This document shows, piece after piece, positions 8,541-17,078 of a stretch of DNA of 64,000 nt (positions are counted from its first letter, which is position 1; the number at the start of each line of letters is the position of its first letter). Below the pieces are notes generated by a model. The model did no database searches, was not told the DNA's origin, and saw only the letters and a list, made by a program, of their open reading frames with translations. Position numbers and translations under genes: made by a program. Origin of the DNA: an uncultured Draconibacterium sp. (GTDB lineage: Bacteria > Bacteroidota > Bacteroidia > Bacteroidales > Prolixibacteraceae); assembly GCF_963675585.1 (NCBI RefSeq), contig NZ_OY776414.1, positions 2,707,001-2,771,000 on the forward strand, in the 5' to 3' direction.

Positions 8541-8574
8541 AAAGTTTCCTTTTGTGAAACTTTTAATATATTTG
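8541..8574 (+). promoter_or_regulatory. Promoter and probable autoregulatory operator of the toxin-antitoxin pair
   Basis: A perfect -7 box TATATTTG lies at 8567-8574, 10 bp before the toxin ATG. Just upstream, AAAGTTTC (8541-8548) and GAAACTTT (8556-8563) form a perfect 8-bp inverted repeat with a 7-bp spacer covering the -33 region. Antitoxins of this type bind such palindromes to repress their own promoter. That HigA binds here is inference. Confidence 0.65.
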
Positions 8575-8584
8575 CAGTAAGAAA

Positions 8585-8929
8585 ATGAAAGTTCATTTAA
8601 TTAAGGTTCAGTCTATCGAAAGTTTTGTGATGGAGAATTCGCAAAGCAAAAAGTCTTTTGAAGTTTGGCTGTCGATTGTAAAAAGAGCCGATTGGAATAA
8701 TCCGCAGGATATTGTAAAGACGTTCAATAGTTCTGATATTCTAGGAAAAGGTTCAAACCGGGTGGTGTTTAATATTGGTGGAAATAAATACCGAATTATT
8801 TGCCAGTATTATTTCGGGAAACAGAAAGTACACTTGTTTGTAAAATGGATTGGTACACATGCTTTGTACACAAAACTATGCGACAATGCAGAACAGTATT
8901 CGGCTGATTCGTTTAAAAGTAAAAACTAA
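8585..8929 (+). CDS. higB: HigB-family toxin (mRNA interferase) of a type II toxin-antitoxin system
   Basis: This 114-aa protein has the RelE-fold HigB layout. SFEVWLSIVKRADWNNPQDI is followed by NRVVFNIGGNKYRII and the C-terminal strand HLFVKWIGTHALYTKL, which are diagnostic of the HigB toxin family. Such toxins cleave mRNA, in many cases at the ribosome. As in other higBA loci, the toxin gene comes first and the antitoxin follows 4 bp after its stop. A palindrome overlaps the promoter upstream. On an integrative element the pair probably stabilises inheritance, and it may also serve in phage defence. Both roles are inference. Confidence 0.85.
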   Translation: MKVHLIKVQSIESFVMENSQSKKSFEVWLSIVKRADWNNPQDIVKTFNSSDILGKGSNRVVFNIGGNKYRIICQYYFGKQKVHLFVKWIGTHALYTKLCDNAEQYSADSFKSKN

Positions 8930-8933
8930 GAAA

Positions 8934-9380
8934 ATGGAAACTTTAAAATATACCATTATTAAAACCGAGGAACAGTATACTAACTATTGTGATGCCTTGG
9001 AAAACCTGCTTGTAAAGGATGATTCCAAATACATTGATGAAATAGAGTTATTAACGCTTTTAATTGAAAAGTGGGACAATGAACATAACTCGTTCAGCGA
9101 TTTAAATCCTATTGAACTGCTTATATCATTAATGCAAGGAAATAACCTTAAGGCGACCGATTTAACTCAAATTCTTGGACTTTCAAAAGGAACTGTTTCT
9201 AAGATACTGAATTACCATAAAGGACTATCAAAAGATACCATCCGAAAACTTTCTGAGCATTTTAAAGTTTCTCAGGAAGCTTTTAACCGGCCATACAAAT
9301 TAAAGAATAAGGTAAACCGGCATTACCGAAACGCAAGTTTAATGAATACAGAAAAAGATTTGGGGGCTATGGCCGTTTAG
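8934..9380 (+). CDS. higA: HigA-family antitoxin (HTH)
   Basis: The ATG at 8934, 4 bp after the toxin stop, gives a 148-aa protein; the frame is open further upstream but would overlap the toxin gene. The first 60 residues form an acidic helical region (EIELLTLLIEKWDNEH). A Cro/C1-type HTH follows at about residues 75-120 (LKATDLTQILGLSKGTVSKIL ... LSKDTIRKLSEHFKVS). HigA neutralises HigB by binding and represses the operon through the HTH. The ORF ends directly against the stop of the convergent ArdC gene, with no gap and no visible terminator. The last 25 residues beyond the HTH are basic and unusual for HigA. Confidence 0.85.
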   Translation: METLKYTIIKTEEQYTNYCDALENLLVKDDSKYIDEIELLTLLIEKWDNEHNSFSDLNPIELLISLMQGNNLKATDLTQILGLSKGTVSKILNYHKGLSKDTIRKLSEHFKVSQEAFNRPYKLKNKVNRHYRNASLMNTEKDLGAMAV

Positions 9381-10301
9381 CTAAAAAGCCAAAGCCATCG
9401 GCTTAACTTTTTTCCTACGTTTGTGTTTAACCGGAACCGGCTTTGCTACCTCAGTTGGTCGTTGATTTTCCAAAATATAATCAACAGCTTTTTGTGCCAA
9501 ACTGGAAGCTGAAACAATAAACTTTTTATCGTTTTTGAGTTTCTTTAGCCAGCCCTGAATATAAGCTGCACTATTATCAATCGTGGCATTTTCAATTCCG
9601 CAAATTCCACAGAGGTAGGCAGCACCCATTTCGGCAACCAATTCTTCGACTGAATATCCATCATCGAAATTCAGGTTTGAAAACTTTTCATGGCGGTTTA
9701 ATCGTTTCCTGTGCCCAACGGCGTGGATAGCTTCATGGTACAGCGTGGAAAAATATGCTTCACTGCTTACAAACGACTTAGGATTTGGCATATAAATTTC
9801 ATCCAACGATGGAATATAACAGGCTTTATTACGGTTTAACCTAATTATCGGTGAATCGTGCCAGAACTCAATCAATTCGTCACACAATGCAATTGGGTCG
9901 AAATCATTTTCATGCGTTGGAATTTCCGGGATTCTATCCTCATTTAAACCTTCAACATCATCGATGTGAAACACACGGTAGTAGCGAAGCATTGGAATTT
10001 CTTCCTTCTCACCATCTTTTTCAACTTCAAACATTTTCCAGAAGATTACCATATACGATTTTGAACTTTTTTTAACCGAAGCTCCCAAAGCTTTTATTTG
10101 GTTGAAGGTTAGAAAATACGGACGTTCGAAACCAAAGCTCAACAAATACCAGAAATTGAAACCACGGTAAGGCTTTTTTGAAACCAGGTTTTGCGGAAGA
10201 CCATGTGCCGATTTAAACGGCATTTGCCACGGTACAACACCGGCTTCCAAACGTTCTACAATTAAGTTTGTTACTGTTTCATAAATATCAAATCTTTTCA
10301 T
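9381..10301 (-). CDS. ArdC-like antirestriction protein (ssDNA-binding domain plus zincin metallopeptidase)
   Basis: This 306-aa protein has the ArdC layout. The N-terminal domain (about 1-115) reads GVVPWQMPF, PQNLVSKKPYRGFN and TFNQIKALGASVKKSSKS, the signature of the ArdC ssDNA-binding domain. The C-terminal zincin domain carries HEAIH at 189-193 inside YHEAIHAVGH, with Glu190 catalytic and a downstream EELVAEMGAAYL helix supplying the third zinc ligand. ArdC of plasmid pSa protects incoming single-stranded DNA from host restriction, and related proteins are common on Bacteroidetes conjugative elements. The C-terminus is strongly basic. It is encoded leftward, convergent with higA. Confidence 0.87.
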   Translation of the reverse strand: MKRFDIYETVTNLIVERLEAGVVPWQMPFKSAHGLPQNLVSKKPYRGFNFWYLLSFGFERPYFLTFNQIKALGASVKKSSKSYMVIFWKMFEVEKDGEKEEIPMLRYYRVFHIDDVEGLNEDRIPEIPTHENDFDPIALCDELIEFWHDSPIIRLNRNKACYIPSLDEIYMPNPKSFVSSEAYFSTLYHEAIHAVGHRKRLNRHEKFSNLNFDDGYSVEELVAEMGAAYLCGICGIENATIDNSAAYIQGWLKKLKNDKKFIVSASSLAQKAVDYILENQRPTEVAKPVPVKHKRRKKVKPMALAF

Positions 10302-10617
10302 TGAAATTACCGCTGCCCTGCGGATTTATATCGGCCACTGGCACGCCATTAAATTTTGGCAATGCGCATTGAGCCGGATGGATTCTTGTCAAGTGTTTAT
10401 GTCTGTTTTTTGTGGGCAGGAAAAAGGGTGGATAAAAACTGAACAAATCCTAAGGACGGCTGGCTAAAAATGGGCAATATCAGCCGCGCTTGACTTTTCC
10501 ATTTGGCGATTAATAACTTTGGTGGGATTTAATGTGTGATTCCATGAACCAAAAAAATCAATTTTGTGGAAAGAGTAAAAATTGATGTACATTTGGTTAC
10601 AAAATTTAAATTCACGT
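10302..10617. other. Intergenic region upstream of ardC, with a 12-bp palindrome
   Basis: The region carries no gene. It contains a perfect palindrome, CAATGCGCATTG, at 10360-10371, 59 bp upstream of the leftward ardC start, which could be an operator. The remainder is the upstream region of the rightward gene interrupted by IS21. The base composition around 10330-10380 is GC-richer than its neighbours. Confidence 0.5.
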
Positions 10618-10643
10618 ATGTTTCAGCAAATACTCTTAGAAAC
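10618..10643 (+). pseudogene. 5' fragment of a membrane-protein gene split by IS21
   Basis: The ATG at 10618 starts MFQQILLE and runs directly into the IS21 boundary. Joining 10618-10643 to 13310 onward, which removes the IS and one GAAAC copy, gives an uninterrupted frame MFQQILLETEQHKEQIPKLL that continues into the ORF at 13305-13934. This is therefore the original start of that gene. Confidence 0.8.
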
Positions 10644-10645
10644 TT

Positions 10646-10691
10646 GATATTCCGGTGATGTTGACCCCTCATTCCGGTGATATTGACCCCC
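10646..10691. repeat. IS21 left-end terminal repeats
   Basis: Two tandem units read ATTCCGGTGATnTTGACCCC (10649-10668 and 10671-10690). They are probable transposase-binding sites and are inverted relative to the five units at the other end. Confidence 0.8.
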
Positions 10692-10730
10692 TGTTATTTT
10701 AGGTTTCGGAATGACCGATATATGACAAAA

Positions 10731-11450
10731 TTACATTTTTCTTCTTAAACTTTCTCCTTTCAATTCAATCCGGTATGACGTATGTACCAAACGGTCTAAA
10801 ATTGCATCGGCAATTGTTGCTTCGCCAATCACGTCAAACCAGCTTGCTACAGGCAGTTGGCTTACAATTATTGTTGCTGACCTGGCATGCCTGTCTTCAA
10901 TAATTTCCATTAAATCAAGTTGATGTTGTTTTTCCAGGTGCGTTAGCCCAAAATCATCAAGTATCAGCAAATTAGTTTTTGATATTTTCTGCAAAAGCTG
11001 GTGTATTGTTCCTTCCAGGCGTGCCATTTTAGTGCGTTGTAAAAGTTTCTGGACATTAAAATACATTACTTTATATCCTTGTGCACAGGCGTGGTGCCCC
11101 AGTGCCGAACTGACAAAACTTTTACCGCACCCGGTGGCACCGGTTATTAGAACTGATTCGCCTTTTGCAATATAACTTCCTGTTGCAAGGGTCGATACCA
11201 GGCCTTTATCAAGCCCCCTTGAGGCGTCATAATTCAATTCTTCGACAGAAGCCTGGTAGCGGAACATTGCCGCTTTCCGGAGCCTGTCGAAGCGACGGTT
11301 TTCCCGGTCCTGTATCTCTGCCTGCAGCAGTATTTCAAGGCCTTCGGGTAATGTTAGTTCACTCATGCGTTTTGTTTCGGTCAACGCTTTCCAGCTGCTT
11401 TTAATTCCATGTAAGCGCAGCTCTGCTAATTGGTTCTCAATGTTGTTCAT
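10731..11450 (-). CDS. istB: IS21-family helper ATPase IstB
   Basis: This 239-aa AAA+ ATPase assists target selection by the IstA transposase. The Walker A motif is GATGCGKSF, Walker B is LLILDDFGL, and the IstB signature RRFDRLRKAAMFRYQASVEEL is near residue 55. The start overlaps the end of istA by 14 bp, typical of translational coupling. The length is close to the family norm and I see no frameshift. It is distinct from the DnaC-like ATPase of the conjugative element near 45 kb. Confidence 0.93.
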   Translation of the reverse strand: MNNIENQLAELRLHGIKSSWKALTETKRMSELTLPEGLEILLQAEIQDRENRRFDRLRKAAMFRYQASVEELNYDASRGLDKGLVSTLATGSYIAKGESVLITGATGCGKSFVSSALGHHACAQGYKVMYFNVQKLLQRTKMARLEGTIHQLLQKISKTNLLILDDFGLTHLEKQHQLDLMEIIEDRHARSATIIVSQLPVASWFDVIGEATIADAILDRLVHTSYRIELKGESLRRKM

Positions 11451-13020
11451 TTACTAAAATTTTAAATGGTAATTGATTGTTGTAATATTCTTTGCCCCTT
11501 ATGTTGTTGTGTTCCGGCAGGGCTTTGCCGGGTTTTTCTTCTTCGGTTTCTGTCATTTTATTTTTTATGATGTTTTGTACAAACCTATAGCTGTAGTTTT
11601 GGTGTTCGATGGCTATCTGGCAGGCTTTGTCAAAGGTTTCCGCGGGAGTGTTGCGCCAGAGGCTAAACAAGCCGTCGCACCCACGGTACAGGTGTTCCGG
11701 GTATCGGTTTTGTGTAAACATCAACTCAACCAGGCGGGCCAGGGCCCCGGAGAGTTTAGATGCCTTGTTCCGGTAGTATTCAGGGCTCCGGTTCAGGTAA
11801 TGCTGATGGGTGGAGCACAGGTGGTTTTTGTCGGTAGTATAACCACCTTTTACAAAGCTCCGTTTATGGACGGCAACCATGTCGTTACCGGAAAAAATGC
11901 GGACAACAGACCTTGTGTAAACGACTTTAAGTTTTTTGCCGATATGCTGGTATGGGGCACTGTAATAATGCTTGTCCTGTCCCAGGTAAATATGGTTATT
12001 CTGTGCCAGTTTGTATTCTTTGTAGTACTTTATTTCAAAGGCCGTTTCGGGCAGGGGTTGCAGCAGGTGTTTTTCATTTGACAGGAAGTGTTCCTGTCGG
12101 CAGTAATCCCGTTTCTGCATGCGGGTTTGGTTATGCTTTGCCGTATGTTCTGTTATGGCAGCATTCAGGTCTCCGAGCGAAAAAAATTGCTGGTTGCGTA
12201 TTCGTGCGTAAACCCGGTTGTAAATTAGTTTCACCTGGTTCTCGACCAAAGCCTTGTCCTGCGGTTTTCGCGCACGGGCAGGGACTACTGCCATATTATA
12301 GTGGTTGGCAAAATCTTCCAGTGCCCGGTTTATTGTGGGCTCGTACCGGTTGGCTTTTGTTACAGCGGCTTTTAGGTTGTCCGGCACCAAAGCTTTGGGT
12401 GCCCCGCCCAGGCTTTCTAAACATAGCGTAAGGGCATGTATAAAATCATCGGTCGACTGGCTTGGGACAGCCACGCAAAAGCCATAGTCGGAGTACGGCA
12501 AGCAGGCTACAAAAACCTGGCATTCGATTATTTCCCCGGTTTCGCGGTCGATGTACGATAGCTTTTTGCCCGCAAAGTCAACAAACAGTTTTTCCCCCGG
12601 CTCGTGTTTTAACACCAACGATGGCCTTTTGGTCAGCAGGTGCTGTGATAAATGGAAACTAAACTGGCTTAAACTATAACCGGCTGGATAGGACATCCGG
12701 TATTCTTCCCACAATAACTTACGGGTAACACCTTCTCGTTTCAGCTCTTTGGTGTAGTAGTCAAGGTTATCTGTGAGGATGTCAAACCGGTCGTCCTTAT
12801 AAGCCGGGTTGCCAGGATGAAAGACTTTTTCCAAATCATGGTCTTCCATTTTCAGCAAGGTATCAAGGCTTAGTTTTGAACTTCGGTATTTTTCAAGATA
12901 ACTTTTTACGGTGTTTTTGCTGATGCTTAAATTCTTCGCAATAGGCTTTATTTTATAGCCTTGCTTGTACAGTTGTAATATTTGTTTTACCTGACTCATT
13001 CTTTTAGGTTTTCCGGCCAT
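11437..13020 (-). CDS. istA: IS21-family DDE transposase IstA
   Basis: This 527-aa transposase starts with an HTH (about 8-45: VKQILQLYKQGYKIKPIAKN, then LSISKNTVKSYLEKY). An RNase H-fold catalytic core follows. The DDE residues can be placed at FVDFAGKKL (Asp), ALVPDNLKAAV (Asp) and DKALVENQVK (Glu). A C-terminal beta-barrel region follows. It cuts and joins the IS ends and works with IstB. The ORF appears intact. Its codon and base composition is GC-richer than the surrounding element, suggesting a separate origin. Confidence 0.93.
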   Translation of the reverse strand: MAGKPKRMSQVKQILQLYKQGYKIKPIAKNLSISKNTVKSYLEKYRSSKLSLDTLLKMEDHDLEKVFHPGNPAYKDDRFDILTDNLDYYTKELKREGVTRKLLWEEYRMSYPAGYSLSQFSFHLSQHLLTKRPSLVLKHEPGEKLFVDFAGKKLSYIDRETGEIIECQVFVACLPYSDYGFCVAVPSQSTDDFIHALTLCLESLGGAPKALVPDNLKAAVTKANRYEPTINRALEDFANHYNMAVVPARARKPQDKALVENQVKLIYNRVYARIRNQQFFSLGDLNAAITEHTAKHNQTRMQKRDYCRQEHFLSNEKHLLQPLPETAFEIKYYKEYKLAQNNHIYLGQDKHYYSAPYQHIGKKLKVVYTRSVVRIFSGNDMVAVHKRSFVKGGYTTDKNHLCSTHQHYLNRSPEYYRNKASKLSGALARLVELMFTQNRYPEHLYRGCDGLFSLWRNTPAETFDKACQIAIEHQNYSYRFVQNIIKNKMTETEEEKPGKALPEHNNIRGKEYYNNQLPFKILVNEQH

Positions 13021-13271
13021 ATCTATTTTTTAGCAGTTAAAACCACCAATTAACCAAAACCTAAAATCTGAGGGGTCAGCATGCTCCGTTTTTCTGCCCG
13101 GAAACTGTCCCAAGGGGTCAACATGCTCCGGTTCTGTTGGCAAAAAGCCGAGGCAGGGGGTCAGTATGCTCCGGTTTTTTGCAAATCAGGGCAAAATTTA
13201 ACCTCTTTCTTCCCGGAAAGGGGTCAGCATCCGCCGGAATGTCATGAAAAAATACGCCTATTTTTCCTGCC

Positions 13272-13934
<663 letters not shown>

Positions 13935-13941
13935 ATAACAA

Positions 13942-14328
13942 TCAGTAGTTTCCCTTGCCTGGTATTACATTTCTGACACCGCCTCTGGGATTTTCAACAT
14001 CGCCCGCATATCTTGGAATAATATGGACATGAACATGAGGAATAGTTTGTCCTGCCTCGTCATTTATATTAATACCAATATTATAGCCTGATGGAGAGAA
14101 TTTGCTATCAAGGATAACTTTTACTTTTTTGACTAATGAAAAAAGAGCTTCAATTTCAGCTGGAGTTGTATCAAAGAAATTAGGGACGTGACGCTTTGTC
14201 ACGATAAGGCAATGTCCTTTGCTTACTGCATAAATATCAAATGCAGCATATACTAAGTCATTTTCAGAAATAATCTCTCGTGTATTTCTTTCAATGCAAA
14301 ATGGGCAATCTTGTTCTGTATAGTCCAT
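13942..14328 (-). CDS. HIT-family nucleotide hydrolase/transferase
   Basis: This 128-aa protein has the histidine triad H98-V-H100-V-H102 (PHVHVHIIPRY) and an N-terminal CPFC (8-11) that probably binds zinc. HIT proteins hydrolyse phosphoramidate or dinucleotide bonds on AMP-linked compounds. The length is typical for stand-alone HIT proteins. It is the last gene of the defence operon, 8 bp after the Mrr-type nuclease. Its part in the system is unknown; one guess is removal of adenylylated intermediates made by the PP-loop enzyme DndC, since HIT enzymes handle such species. A host housekeeping role is the alternative. Confidence 0.88.
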   Translation of the reverse strand: MDYTEQDCPFCIERNTREIISENDLVYAAFDIYAVSKGHCLIVTKRHVPNFFDTTPAEIEALFSLVKKVKVILDSKFSPSGYNIGININDEAGQTIPHVHVHIIPRYAGDVENPRGGVRNVIPGKGNY

Positions 14329-14336
14329 TTTTCTTA

Positions 14337-15125
14337 TTAGTCAGTTAAAACTAAATCCAATGCATTACTATAAACAGGGATTTCTTCCACATCAACCCCA
14401 AATTGTTTTTCAATCATTAAATCAACAATTGAATATCCATCAAGTAGAATAATTGGTACAGCACCCGTTTGGAAAGATGATTCTTTAGCTTCCTTTGAAA
14501 AAGTTGAGGTTGTGAAATATATTCCCTGTTGGTATTTTCCTTGTATATCACCACGAAATTGACTAACCTGAGGCCTACCTACAGTATTCCGTGTCCATCG
14601 TTTACATTCGAAAGCCACCTTCATTGAAGCCAATCCAATCTTTAATTCACCAAATCCATCGATTCCACCATCACGAGATTTTCTAGTAACTTCCATTTTT
14701 TTAAAACCATAAGCTGTCATTAACTTTTTTCCAAATTCTTCAAATGCAGTAGGCGATAATTCTTTAAGCTGCTTTAATAAATCTTTTTTAAAATTATGAA
14801 CATACTTTTTATGGAGTACCTTTAAATCATCAAAAGTTGAAGTGTTATCCTTTTTCTCTCCACTTAATTGTTTTGTCTTTTTTTCCAGCTTAAAAAATGC
14901 ACCGTCTTTATTAATCGTAAATAGTTTTTTAGAACTTGCTGTAGGAAAGTCTAACTCCGCACAATGCCTTCTCAGTTGAATACGTACTATATCTTCGGGC
15001 CTCTGCGCTCGAAATCGATATAAATCATACTCAATAATTCTCTTATAGATATCTTTTATCAAAAGAGGTTTACCTTCTCTTTTAAAAACGTCTAAAATAG
15101 CTTCATTTATTGTACGGTTTTTCAT
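14337..15125 (-). CDS. HARE-HTH / Mrr-type restriction endonuclease
   Basis: This 262-aa protein combines two domains. Residues 1-80 (TINEAILDVFKREGKPL ... RIQLRRHCAELDF ... LFTINKDGAFFKL) resemble the HARE-HTH winged helix found on restriction and chromatin proteins. Residues about 120-262 form an Mrr catalytic domain, with LSPTAFEEFGKKLMTAYGF, Asp156 (RDGGIDGFG), Glu173-x-Lys175 (AFECKRW) and the Q of RPQVSQFRGDI. Mrr-type enzymes cut modified DNA. In a phosphorothioation operon it may recognise foreign modification or DNA lacking the sulfur mark; which one cannot be read from sequence. It lies 67 bp after the DGQHR gene. Confidence 0.88.
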   Translation of the reverse strand: MKNRTINEAILDVFKREGKPLLIKDIYKRIIEYDLYRFRAQRPEDIVRIQLRRHCAELDFPTASSKKLFTINKDGAFFKLEKKTKQLSGEKKDNTSTFDDLKVLHKKYVHNFKKDLLKQLKELSPTAFEEFGKKLMTAYGFKKMEVTRKSRDGGIDGFGELKIGLASMKVAFECKRWTRNTVGRPQVSQFRGDIQGKYQQGIYFTTSTFSKEAKESSFQTGAVPIILLDGYSIVDLMIEKQFGVDVEEIPVYSNALDLVLTD

Positions 15126-15192
15126 TGGTTATATTTAATTCATGAACTCCACACCTTATGCACGAAACATCAAATAATCAGAATCATTACAT

Positions 15193-16533
15193 TCATTTCT
15201 GAAGCAATTCAGCCAATTTCTGTTTTCTGTCATCATTCTTATTTGGCCCAAGATTTTCCCATATCTCTAGACTCATTGAAAGGTAAAGTATATTTTTCCC
15301 TTTTGTTGAAAAAGGAAAAATTTGTTGATTTGAAAAATCTAATCCAGCTGCCTTAGAAAGGAAATTTTCAAAAAAGGTTTTGCTGATTTCATTCTCATTT
15401 AAACCTGAGCTTGTCAATATATCAACTAATAATTTTAGCAAAGCTTCATAACCAACAGAAGTCTGCAAAATATTCTCAGGTTTCTTTTGATTATCATAAT
15501 CCCAATATGACTTTCCTTCACCAGTTTGAAATGTATCTCTAACGGAACTAAAATAATAGTACAAAATATCAGAAATTATATTATCACGATTTGTTGCATA
15601 ATATTTCCTAAAAAGTAATTTTTTCCCTGAGCTTGCACTGCGTCTTAGTAATTCTTTTCTGCTCTTATACCTGTCTTTTTCTGCTTCTCTAAGATTTTCG
15701 GAAATTAATGCAACGATTGATTTCACCATACTTGCCTGAGAAAGAGGTGGACTAACTTGGTTTGAATAATCACCTCCATAAAATTTGATTCTTTTGTAAA
15801 AGGGAGATGAAGTATGTCCATTTAGGCTCAGAACCACTTGCAAAGCAGTTTTTTGTGGTGTATCTGAAGTATCCAAACCAAACAGACTATAAACCAAATC
15901 AGGTGAAACTCGTTTTTGCGTTCGATTAATTGTCGAAAAAATCATTGCTTGATATTCAAGCGATTTATCAATAAAAAAAGATACAACAAGATTAATATTT
16001 TTTAAATCTTCAAGTCGTTGTTTATAAAACCTTAGTTTTTTGTCGATTTCGGAACTAAATGAAGTCCTATTAGTTTTTACAGCAGAATCTATCATCTCAG
16101 TTAGTCTTTCTATCGCAACTTCGATGCCATGAATTCGATGCTGACCATCAATAATTGTCACATAAACATCTCCATTCACTTTAGCAATTTCATCATAAAC
16201 CTTTTCCTTCAATCTTATCTTTACAAATCTTTTTTCTCGGATTTGTTCCTCAATAATACTAATGGGAACATGTAGCACAATATTAGTGGGGAAAGTTGCG
16301 TCAGGGTCTTCAAATAAAAAATCTGCGATTTTTTCAACTCTTGGCCTCTCAACAAATCTTTGAATTTGACTATTGTAAATTGGATTCTCTTTTTCATCAA
16401 ATCCAACAATAATCCTTTCTGTATATTTTGTGAATTCGAGTACTTGCTTTATCGAAAAGACCCCGAGAATAAAATCTTGCTTATTCTGCGTTACAGGAAT
16501 CCCTTCAATTGTATTTTTATCTAATACTTCCAT
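15193..16533 (-). CDS. dndB: DGQHR-domain protein, DndB-like
   Basis: The motif DGQHR (129-133, within VYVTIIDGQHRIHGIEVA) defines the DGQHR family, to which DndB belongs. DndB is the transcriptional repressor of dnd operons. Other supporting features are the RPRVEKIADFLF segment and the long C-terminal helical part. I place the start at ATG 16533, giving 446 aa, because it overlaps the preceding stop as TAATG; an upstream TTG at 16542 is less likely. Canonical dndB sits next to dndC, whereas this copy is about 8 kb downstream, behind the effector genes. It may therefore be a regulator or a modification-sensing component. DndB by name is likely but not certain. Confidence 0.75.
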   Translation of the reverse strand: MEVLDKNTIEGIPVTQNKQDFILGVFSIKQVLEFTKYTERIIVGFDEKENPIYNSQIQRFVERPRVEKIADFLFEDPDATFPTNIVLHVPISIIEEQIREKRFVKIRLKEKVYDEIAKVNGDVYVTIIDGQHRIHGIEVAIERLTEMIDSAVKTNRTSFSSEIDKKLRFYKQRLEDLKNINLVVSFFIDKSLEYQAMIFSTINRTQKRVSPDLVYSLFGLDTSDTPQKTALQVVLSLNGHTSSPFYKRIKFYGGDYSNQVSPPLSQASMVKSIVALISENLREAEKDRYKSRKELLRRSASSGKKLLFRKYYATNRDNIISDILYYYFSSVRDTFQTGEGKSYWDYDNQKKPENILQTSVGYEALLKLLVDILTSSGLNENEISKTFFENFLSKAAGLDFSNQQIFPFSTKGKNILYLSMSLEIWENLGPNKNDDRKQKLAELLQK

Positions 16534-17078
16534 TATTCCCAATTTAAACCATGTTTACGACTTGTTTCTTCTCTATATATAGTATCAAATTGTTTGTCTG
16601 AAATCTTTCTTTGCAGAAAGAACATATTCTGACTTACTCTAAGTGAGAAATAAAAAATGAATATAGATACTATTAAGACAATAACATGCTGCAATGTGTT
16701 TAAAGTATCTTTTACAGATGTTTCGAGAATGAATATACTGGAATTAAGGAATAACAATAAAACAGCAACTGGCATAATACGCTCTCTAAGTTGGAAGATT
16801 ATTACATTATCATTTCTAATTTTCTCCAATATATAGACTATTCCTGCGGTTATAAAGCCATAAGAAATTATTGGTAAGGAACCATTGTTGACAATTCTCC
16901 CCCAATCACAAAAACCAGTCAATAGAAAATTAATGAATACAGAAATTACATAAGGTGCCAATGGTAGTGCTATTGAAAACAAAATCCATGTAATAAATGA
17001 AACTTTATTTTCCTTACGTAAAGTAACGAGGTAATTCTCTTGTTCATCATTTAAAAATAGAAACCATCTTTTTTTCAT
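16533..17078 (-). CDS. Four-helix membrane protein in the dnd island, function unknown
   Basis: I recognise no family. The 181-aa product has a short polar N-terminus and four predicted membrane helices at about 28-52 (ITWILFSIALPLAPYVIS), 66-84, 100-116 (MPVAVLLLFLNSSIFIL) and 130-148. A basic, charged C-terminal tail follows. It starts inside the stop of the 170-aa gene (ATGA overlap) and its stop overlaps the DGQHR start (TAATG), so it is tightly built into the operon. Membrane proteins are not part of the canonical dnd set. Small membrane effectors that kill infected cells occur in other defence operons, so an abortive-infection role is possible but only inferred. Confidence 0.7.
   Translation of the reverse strand: MKKRWFLFLNDEQENYLVTLRKENKVSFITWILFSIALPLAPYVISVFINFLLTGFCDWGRIVNNGSLPIISYGFITAGIVYILEKIRNDNVIIFQLRERIMPVAVLLLFLNSSIFILETSVKDTLNTLQHVIVLIVSIFIFYFSLRVSQNMFFLQRKISDKQFDTIYREETSRKHGLNWE

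Noticed and set aside
11473-12431. Long rightward reading frames opposite istA
   Set aside because: They lie wholly on the complementary strand of a well-supported transposase gene, with low-complexity hydrophobic composition.
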